DNA of 13,262 bases from assembly GCA_012512865.1 (NCBI GenBank), contig JAAZDH010000230.1, positions 1-13,262 on the forward strand, read 5' to 3'. The notes beneath the pieces are model-generated. The model saw only the letters and a list, made by a program, of their open reading frames with translations. It was not told the origin of the DNA and searched no databases. The stretch's first letter is position 1; every line of letters starts with the position of its first letter. The translations under genes were made by a program, and so were the position numbers. Below are positions 1 through 5,232 of this stretch, one piece after another. Source of the DNA: Clostridiaceae bacterium. Its GTDB lineage: Bacteria; Bacillota; Clostridia; Acetivibrionales; DUMC01.

Positions 1-66
1 ATTTTTTCGCCAGCCATAAGCATTACTATCCGTAGCTGAAGCGACCATATTAGCCGTGGAAGTCAT
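1..66 (-). CDS. start of an unidentified gene, cut by the window edge
   Basis: A reading frame opens at an ATG (66-64) and stays open for 22 codons to the left edge. A good Shine-Dalgarno AAGGAG lies at 80-75, 8 nt before the ATG; a GTG directly before it (69-67) is an alternative. The peptide begins MTSTANMVASATDSNAYG. I do not recognise it. The first residues repeat a peptide encoded 63 nt upstream in the same frame (KTTSWANMIASETY), where the frame is closed by a TAA. The gene could be a real ORF that starts inside a duplicated segment, or the surviving part of a longer, broken gene. Too little is visible to assign a function. Confidence 0.4.
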   Translation of the reverse strand, partial: MTSTANMVASATDSNAYGWRKN

Positions 67-129
67 CACGCCATCTCCTTAAACATTGCAATAGGTTTCT
101 GAAGCGATCATATTAGCCCAGGAAGTCGT
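13..129 (-). repeat. 63-bp imperfect tandem repeat, two copies visible
   Basis: Copy A (129-76) and copy B (66-13) are 63 nt apart, a multiple of three, so both are read in one frame. Over the 18 aligned codons 41 of 54 bases agree. The most conserved core is ACTTCC, one variable codon, then GCTAATATG, one variable codon, then GCTTCA. Differences are mostly single substitutions. The copy A stop TAA aligns with a TAT (Tyr) codon in copy B. Further copies may lie left of the window. Confidence 0.7.
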
Positions 130-188
130 TTTGCCTAAATTTTCTTTAAATTAATTAAATACACACGTAACTTCGATTCCAATTAACC

Positions 189-1448
189 TCAAGTTCCATC
201 CTTCCATGAAGATAAATACTCTTCCTGCTTTGGAGTAAGTATATCAATTTCCATGCCCATCGACAAAAGTTTAAGCCTTGCTATCTCTTTATCAATATCT
301 TCGGGGAGTACATAAACCCTGTTCTCCAATTTGCCGGCATTTTTTACGATATATTCCGCGCCAAGGGCCTGGTTGGCAAAACTCATGTCCATAACTGCAG
401 CGGGATGCCCCTCAGCGGCGGAAAGATTTAAAAGCCTGCCTTCTGCCAGGAGGTATAAGCGTTTTCCATCAGCCATCGTATATTCGTCCACGTATTCCCT
501 TATTCTTCTTTTTGAAACGGATAACCTCTCCAGGGCCCCAATATTCACCTCGTTGTTGAAGTGCCCTGAATTTGCAAAAATTGCCCCGTCCCTTGCCATC
601 GCGAAATGTTTTTCATCCACAACATCGACGTTGCCCGTCACAGTAACAACTATGTCGGCAAAAGGCATTGCCTGCTCCAGCTTCATTACCCTGAAGCCAT
701 CCATGACAGCCTCTATAGCTTTTACCGGGTCAACTTCCGTAACAATTACATTTGCCCCCATGCCCCTTGCTCTCATGGCAACTCCCCTGCCGCACCATCC
801 GTACCCGCAGACAACAAAGTTCTTCCCGCACATGAGTACGTTTGTCGCCCTTAAAAGCCCGTCAATTGTACTTTGCCCTGTTCCATAGCGATTGTCGAAG
901 AGGTGCTTGGTTGCGGATTCATTAACAGCTATCACGGGAAATCCCAGTACATTATCCTTCTCCATGCTTCTCAACCTGATAACTCCCGTCGTTGTCTCCT
1001 CGGTGCCTCCCATCACCTTGGGCAGGAATGTATCCTTATAGTCCCTGTGAAGCAGCCCGACGAGATCCGCCCCATCATCCTGCGTAATATTGGGGCCATG
1101 TTCTATTGCCGCAACCAGGTGCTTGTAATAGGTGTCCCTGTCCTCACCCTTTATGGCAAATACCGGTATGCCGTAATCCGCAACAAGGGATGCAGCCACA
1201 TCATCCTGCGTAGAAAGGGGATTTGAAGCGCACAGCACCACGTCAGCGCCACCCTGTTTCAGGGTTATCACAAGATTTGCGGTTTCTGTCGTTACGTGCA
1301 GGCAGCACGATATTTTCCTCTTTTCAAGGGGCCTTTCCCTGGCAAACCTCTCTCTAATCAGCCTCAATACCGGCATCTGGCGTTCCGCCCACTCTATCCT
1401 CAATTTGCCCTCAGCCGCCAGGGATATATCTTTAATATCGTATTTCAT
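189..1448 (-). CDS. ahcY: adenosylhomocysteinase (S-adenosylhomocysteine hydrolase)
   Basis: Cytosolic NAD-dependent enzyme that splits S-adenosylhomocysteine into adenosine and homocysteine, clearing the product of SAM-dependent methylation. Full length at 419 residues. Visible motifs, with human counterparts known from the family: HVTTET (51-56), DDGADL (124-129), EETTTG (150-155; E151 matches human E156), the catalytic K181, D185 and N186 in ATKHLFDNRYG, the NAD-binding GYGWCGRG (215-222), E238 in TEVDP, SGHF (294-297), and N341 and H348 in LLNLSAAEGHP. It has Thr where human Cys195 sits and ends in YLSSWKDGT without the Lys-Tyr tail of eukaryotic and many bacterial enzymes, so it is the short archaeal/thermophile type. 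Some archaeal members prefer S-inosylhomocysteine. The ATG is supported by a GAGGAGG about 10 nt upstream; the stop of a 30-codon ORF overlaps it as ATGA. It follows the trpB terminator, so it is probably transcribed separately. Confidence 0.95.
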   Translation of the reverse strand: MKYDIKDISLAAEGKLRIEWAERQMPVLRLIRERFARERPLEKRKISCCLHVTTETANLVITLKQGGADVVLCASNPLSTQDDVAASLVADYGIPVFAIKGEDRDTYYKHLVAAIEHGPNITQDDGADLVGLLHRDYKDTFLPKVMGGTEETTTGVIRLRSMEKDNVLGFPVIAVNESATKHLFDNRYGTGQSTIDGLLRATNVLMCGKNFVVCGYGWCGRGVAMRARGMGANVIVTEVDPVKAIEAVMDGFRVMKLEQAMPFADIVVTVTGNVDVVDEKHFAMARDGAIFANSGHFNNEVNIGALERLSVSKRRIREYVDEYTMADGKRLYLLAEGRLLNLSAAEGHPAAVMDMSFANQALGAEYIVKNAGKLENRVYVLPEDIDKEIARLKLLSMGMEIDILTPKQEEYLSSWKDGT

Positions 1449-1643
1449 TGCATTTTTTCCTCCTCTTTATTGCATATTATTTTACTGTTTACCTTTGCTT
1501 CACCATTTCCTCCTTTGCATCTTTTTGAACCCTTCATGTTATCCCTTTACACTTTTGCATTAGGTACTCTTTGCATCAGGTATCCCTCGTATTAAAACAA
1601 GGATACTTTTTTCCCTCATTTTATATTTTACAGTATTATTCAT
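1445..1643 (-). other. ahcY leader with three stop-start-overlapping small ORFs
   Basis: The 199 nt before ahcY contain a chain of short ORFs, each stop touching the next start. ORF a (1643-1560, 27 codons, begins MNNTVKYKMREK) has a GAGG 7 nt before its ATG. Its TAA shares a base with the ATG of ORF b (1560-1534, MQKCKGIT). The TGA of ORF b overlaps the ATG of ORF c (1537-1445, 30 codons, begins MKGSKRCKGGNGEAK), and the TGA of ORF c overlaps the ahcY ATG as ATGA. The stretch is purine-rich and repeats ATGCAAAG-like words, which could create such overlaps by chance. No known SAM or SAH riboswitch is recognisable. Either a translated, coupled leader or repeat-derived coincidence; none of the peptides is recognised. 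Confidence 0.35.
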
Positions 1644-1712
1644 ACAAATTCCTCTTTTTTATAATTACATAGCTATATTTTAATTATTTTTGCTGTATAA
1701 CCAAACAAAAAT

Positions 1713-1764
1713 ACCCGCTTTAATTATTTGCCTTGCCTGTTGCAAGATACATAATAAAGCGGGT
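1713..1764 (-). terminator. rho-independent terminator after trpB
   Basis: ACCCGCTTTA (1713-1722) and TAAAGCGGGT (1755-1764) pair perfectly over 10 bp. The 32-nt loop contains a smaller TTGC/GCAA hairpin. On the minus strand the stem is followed by ATTTTTGTTTGG, a fair U-tract. It lies about 50 nt after the trpB stop and separates trpB from ahcY. The long loop makes it less than ideal. Confidence 0.6.
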
Positions 1765-1812
1765 TTTCCTGCAATTGCTATAATTGTTATCCTGGTAAAT
1801 GTTATGCAAAAG

Positions 1813-3189
1813 CTATGCATCAACCTTGGGCAGTTTCGTGATGCATTCCTTTGCTTTCTCCTCTGAATAGTCCACATCCTCCATCTTACCGCTGAAGTAA
1901 TAATCGTATGCTGTCATGTCAAAGTAGCCATGCCCGCTTAAATTGAAAAGTATAACCTTTTCTTCTCCAGCTTCCTTTGCCTTTAAAGCCTCGTCTATTG
2001 CCGCCCTTATGGCATGTGAAGATTCGGGTGCAGGGACTATTCCTTCCGTCCTTGCAAACATTACGGCAGCTTCGAAAACAGCTTTTTGCCCGTATGCCAG
2101 GGCTTCAATAAATCCGTCATGGTATAGCTGGCTTACTATCGGCGATGCTCCATGGTATCGCAATCCACCCGCATGTATACCCTCAGGGATAAAATCATGG
2201 CCAAGGGTGTACATTCTTGCAATGGGAGCCATTTGGGCCGTATCACCATAATCAAATGCAAAAACCCCCTTTGTGAATGTCGGGCATGCAGCTGGTTCCA
2301 CGGCTATCGCCCTTACATTTTTGCCGTTAAATTTGTCCGCCAGGAAGGGGAAAGCCAGGCCTGCAAAGTTGCTTCCTCCTCCGCAGCAGGCAATAACCAC
2401 ATCAGGGTACTCATCGATCACTTCCAGCTGTTTCTTTGCTTCCAGCCCTATTATGGTCTGGTGCATGCAAACATGGTTCAATACGCTTCCCAATGAATAA
2501 TTCGTATCGTCATGGGTTGCGGCGTCCTCCACCGCCTCGCTGATGGCAATCCCAAGGCTCCCCGTGGAATCCGGGTCCTTGGCTAATATAGCCCTGCCGC
2601 TGTTTGTAAGATTGCTTGGGCTTGGAATGACTTCTGCGCCGAAGGTTTGCATCAAAGAACGCCTGTACGGCTTTTGATGGTAACTTACCTTAACCATGTA
2701 TACGGTACATTCCATCCCGAAATAGTTACATGCAAGGCTTAAGGCGCTTCCCCATTGCCCGGCCCCTGTTTCCGTGGAAAGCCTTTTTATCCCGGAAACC
2801 TTGTTGTAATACGCCTGCGGTACGGCCGTATTCAGTTTATGGCTGCCTGTTGAATTTACACCTTCATACTTGTAATAAATTCTCGCCGGGGTATCCAGCT
2901 TCTTTTCAAGGCCCTTTGCCCTGTAAAGCGGGGACGGCCTCCACTGGGCATACATTTCCCTCACTTCTCCGGGAATGTCAACCCACCTTTCGGTTGAAAC
3001 TTCCTGCATTATCAGTTCCATGGGAAATATTGCTGACAATTCGTCCGGTGTTGCGATTTTTCCCGTCCGGGGACTGTAATAAGGTGCGGGCTTGTTTGGC
3101 ATATCAGCCAGGATGTTGTACCACTGCCTTGGAATATCGCAGTCATTCAAAAGGACTTTTGTAACATTGTTCTTACTCATCTTTCTCAT
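1813..3189 (-). CDS. trpB: TrpB2, tryptophan synthase beta chain, class 2
   Basis: PLP enzyme that joins indole and serine to give tryptophan, or salvages free indole. Full length, 458 residues. The PLP lysine is K118 in STGSHKLNTA, E140 starts ETGAGQWG (the catalytic Glu region), and CCGGGSNFAG (268-277) binds the PLP phosphate. The long N-terminal region (about 1-100), ETGAGQWG in place of ETGAGQHG, and MHQTIIGLEAKKQL (242-255) mark class 2. TrpB2 enzymes do not pair with TrpA in the usual way, and no trpA or other trp gene is next to it, so indole salvage or serine deamination is possible (inference). It has its own promoter (3249-3277) and a terminator. The start is uncertain: AAGGAG is only 2 nt from the first ATG but 11 nt from the in-frame ATG at 3180-3178, which would give 455 residues. 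Confidence 0.93.
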   Translation of the reverse strand: MRKMSKNNVTKVLLNDCDIPRQWYNILADMPNKPAPYYSPRTGKIATPDELSAIFPMELIMQEVSTERWVDIPGEVREMYAQWRPSPLYRAKGLEKKLDTPARIYYKYEGVNSTGSHKLNTAVPQAYYNKVSGIKRLSTETGAGQWGSALSLACNYFGMECTVYMVKVSYHQKPYRRSLMQTFGAEVIPSPSNLTNSGRAILAKDPDSTGSLGIAISEAVEDAATHDDTNYSLGSVLNHVCMHQTIIGLEAKKQLEVIDEYPDVVIACCGGGSNFAGLAFPFLADKFNGKNVRAIAVEPAACPTFTKGVFAFDYGDTAQMAPIARMYTLGHDFIPEGIHAGGLRYHGASPIVSQLYHDGFIEALAYGQKAVFEAAVMFARTEGIVPAPESSHAIRAAIDEALKAKEAGEEKVILFNLSGHGYFDMTAYDYYFSGKMEDVDYSEEKAKECITKLPKVDA

Positions 3190-3248
3190 CTCTCCTTTTC
3201 TCTTCTCATCTCGCCTTATCTAATCCAACGAGAAATTAAATTTCTTAA

Positions 3249-3277
3249 ATTTTATCAAAAATTTAATACCGCGTCAA
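3249..3277 (-). promoter_or_regulatory. sigma-A-type promoter for trpB2
   Basis: On the minus strand TTGACG (3277-3272), a 17-bp spacer and TAAAAT (3254-3249) form a near-consensus promoter, predicting a start near 3242 and a 5' leader of about 50 nt. A second TTGACG lies 12 bp upstream (3289-3284) and includes the TGA stop of the DUF6514 gene, so the promoter abuts the end of that gene. Confidence 0.7.
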
Positions 3278-3285
3278 TAACTGCG

Positions 3286-3603
3286 TCAATAATTTTTTTG
3301 AAGGTCATCAAGGACAGGCTTAAGCCCTATTGGTGTTACCGTATTATCAGCCAATTTATTAATTATGCTGTCTACCTTGCCGGCACAATTGCAAAAATTG
3401 AGAATACTATTTTCTTCCAGGCATTCATCATTTATTTTTTTTACAACACTGATTCCATATTTCATTTTTACACCGGGCTCAACCTCATCCTTATAGTTCT
3501 CATCACTTTCAACCAGGTAGTATTCTAACTCCAGGGGATTTTCAAGAACAAAATCATTTGCTTCCTTTAATACCAGTTTCCTCTTAAGATATTTTGTAAA
3601 CAA
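3286..3603 (-). CDS. DUF6514 family protein
   Basis: Small protein of 105 residues, likely cytosolic, with no signal or membrane segment. ELEYYLVE near the middle, the YGISVVKK strand, and the C-terminal NTVTPIGLKPVLDDL are the marks of DUF6514, a clostridial family of unknown function. I place the start at the TTG 3603-3601: AGGAGG lies at 3618-3613 with 9 nt spacing, and the promoter at 3641-3669 would start transcription near 3634. A longer frame from the ATG at 3669 would begin upstream of the transcription start and translate through the promoter and ribosome site, so it is unlikely. It has its own promoter and is followed directly by the trpB2 promoter, so it is probably monocistronic or reads through into trpB2. 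Family call is confident; role unknown. Confidence 0.85.
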   Translation of the reverse strand: MFTKYLKRKLVLKEANDFVLENPLELEYYLVESDENYKDEVEPGVKMKYGISVVKKINDECLEENSILNFCNCAGKVDSIINKLADNTVTPIGLKPVLDDLQKNY

Positions 3604-3640
3604 TTTGTTATCCCTCCTAACATTGTGTTTATTTTTGTAT

Positions 3641-3669
3641 ATTATATAATATATTGTAAAATTTAGCAA
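3641..3669 (-). promoter_or_regulatory. sigma-A-type promoter for the DUF6514 gene
   Basis: On the minus strand TTGCTA (3669-3664) and a perfect TATAAT (3646-3641) are separated by 17 bp. The predicted start, near 3634, gives a leader of about 30 nt before the TTG codon, with AGGAGG at 3618-3613. It decides the start of the downstream gene. Confidence 0.7.
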
Positions 3670-3756
3670 TATTATATTACTTTATTTATGCATTGCCTTT
3701 TTTTACCCTAAACCAGTACAATTTAACCTTTGATGTTTGTCTCTGGCTAAACAGGC

Positions 3757-4989
3757 CTAATCGCCACTTGGGTTAGTATCCGGCATTTTATATCCATACC
3801 TCTCAATTCTTAGTTCAACCCCATTTCCAGCTGCATAAATCCTGCATTCCTGCAACAATTCTTCTATTTCATTCCTTATTGGATTTCCAGGTATTACAAG
3901 GAGCACCTGTTTTGTTTTAATATCCCCTTGTCTTATTACAATGCCCCTTTTCCCCCAAGGTTTTTCCTGGCCGTTGTATGCTGCAAGTTCATTTATATAT
4001 TCATGTATCTTTTTTTGGGCAAATACCGCATCCTGGTATGACTTGCTGGTCAGGTCCATGCTTTTAATCATGACGGCAACGCCCTGGCTAAATTTTGCTA
4101 TTACGGGAAAATTGAGAGGAAGATTGGCCCCAAATATCGCCCTTATTTTTTTCCCCCTGGTGAAGTTGTCCAAGGACCATATGTCTTCTTCATTTCTGGT
4201 GTTTTCATCCCCGTAAAGCCATGCCCTGGCGCAAGCCCTGTTGACAAGGCATAAGGGATAAAATATTTTAACGGGAGCCGGTATATCTACTCTATACTTC
4301 ACCATAAGATCAATATCATTGTTTTCATTTTCAAAAAAGCCGGACATGCTCATATCCAGGCCATCCATGCTATCAATAATGTTTAGATTTCTCAATACCT
4401 TGTCGGCATCTTGCATTTTATCGCTCACCAGGTATTTTTTCATGATTATTTTTGCCAGCCCGGAGCACAGCTTTTCCAAGTCGTCCTCGTACATCCCTTT
4501 CATAAAGAAATAAAGCTCTTCCCTGGATTCTTCCGGAACAGGCAGTAGTTTGTTCATCTCTTCATCAAGCATTGCCAGCAGCTTGTCCCCGGTCTCTTCC
4601 AGGAGCCCGTCAAGCCCGCTTGCATGGTATATATAACTCAACTGGGATAATTCGTTGGCAGTTTGGTTCAAGGCATGCTGGATTATCTCGTGGGTATAAA
4701 TTACCTTAAGGGAATATACCAGTGTTATAACTACGCAAAGAAAAAAGGGAAGGGCTACAGCTGCCTCGATTACGACTGAACCGGCGGTATTTTTTATCTT
4801 TCCCGCTATTCTGCCCGCCAATGCCCTATTCGTTAATGTAGCGTTTGAAAATGCCCCTCTCGTTAATATCTTGCTTGTTAATACCCGTCTCGTTGTAACC
4901 CTGCTTGCAGATTCCTTTCCTATCAATGTCCTGCTTGTTACCCCGGGCGATTTTTTCATTATACCACGTACTGCCGCGAATGCTGCCAT
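3757..4989 (-). CDS. TadE-like pseudopilin with repeat-built leader
   Basis: Envelope protein of 410 residues. A class III prepilin-like site is visible at G70 followed by SVVIEAAVALPFFL, with Glu at +5 and a membrane helix at about 72-94, then an extracytoplasmic region beginning HEIIQHALNQTANELSQLSY. This is the TadE-like pattern of Tad pilus minor proteins; a prepilin peptidase would cut after G70 (inference). The leader before the site is 70 residues, far longer than the usual short one. Residues 18-62 are nine degenerate pentads such as TRRVL, TSKIL and TNRAL. The frame has no ATG between residue 11 and the membrane helix, so the leader is very probably translated. The ATG at 4989 has AGGA and AGGGGGTGG upstream. 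It is last of a three-gene set with 5233-8046 and 8085-8699, after a 243-nt gap. Function as a minor pilin or assembly factor is inferred. Confidence 0.8.
   Translation of the reverse strand: MAAFAAVRGIMKKSPGVTSRTLIGKESASRVTTRRVLTSKILTRGAFSNATLTNRALAGRIAGKIKNTAGSVVIEAAVALPFFLCVVITLVYSLKVIYTHEIIQHALNQTANELSQLSYIYHASGLDGLLEETGDKLLAMLDEEMNKLLPVPEESREELYFFMKGMYEDDLEKLCSGLAKIIMKKYLVSDKMQDADKVLRNLNIIDSMDGLDMSMSGFFENENNDIDLMVKYRVDIPAPVKIFYPLCLVNRACARAWLYGDENTRNEEDIWSLDNFTRGKKIRAIFGANLPLNFPVIAKFSQGVAVMIKSMDLTSKSYQDAVFAQKKIHEYINELAAYNGQEKPWGKRGIVIRQGDIKTKQVLLVIPGNPIRNEIEELLQECRIYAAGNGVELRIERYGYKMPDTNPSGD
4804..4938 (-). repeat. nine 15-nt in-frame tandem units
   Basis: Nine contiguous 15-nt units within the TadE-like gene, minus-strand consensus about ACAAGCAGGGYATTA, encode pentads of the type T-x-R/K-V/I/A-L at residues 18-62. 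Units such as ACAAGCAAGATATTA, ACGAGACGGGTATTA and ACGAATAGGGCATTG differ by substitution only, so the frame is kept. The product is basic and Thr/Leu-rich and lies on the cytoplasmic side of the cleavage site. Confidence 0.75.
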
Positions 4990-5232
4990 GTGTTCCTGTC
5001 CACCCCCTGTAAATAGCTGGCTAACATGTATCCATATCCATACATCATTCCATACATCATTATCTATGTATCATAATCCAAGTATCATGGGTTGCGCCAT
5101 CGTACTTATAGTCATTGTTTTCTATACTTAAGGCAATCGCATACTTGCATTTTTCTTATTCATACAAGCTGTTTCTTCCGCTTTTTCCAATCAACGCGGC
5201 TTTTTCATACTTCTCTCTTGTCCGAATGAAAA
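4990..5232. other. 243-nt gap with 12-bp repeats, no gene seen
   Basis: Gap between the DUF5702 gene and the second TadE-like gene. It contains two exact copies of CCATACATCATT (5038-5049 and 5050-5061) with degraded relatives on both sides. On the minus strand the frame of the downstream gene stays open back to about 5074, but it has no start codon before 4989. Only very short ORFs are present. No convincing promoter or terminator was found, so the three genes may still be co-transcribed. Confidence 0.6.

Noticed and set aside
1..129. CRISPR array at the left edge
   Set aside because: The period is 63 bp but similarity covers the whole unit, including what would be spacer, so it is a plain tandem repeat.
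331..888. Plus-strand ORF of 185 residues opposite ahcY
   Set aside because: A shadow of a highly conserved gene; no recognisable domain.
4804..4938. Pentapeptide-repeat (A-D/N-L-x-x) protein domain in the TadE-like leader
   Set aside because: The unit length matches, but the Asn/Asp position and centre-residue pattern do not; better seen as a DNA-level 15-nt repeat.
5180..5212. CCGC/GCGG hairpin followed by T-rich sequence on the plus strand
   Set aside because: Four-bp stem with a 14-nt loop, and no plus-strand gene upstream that would need it.
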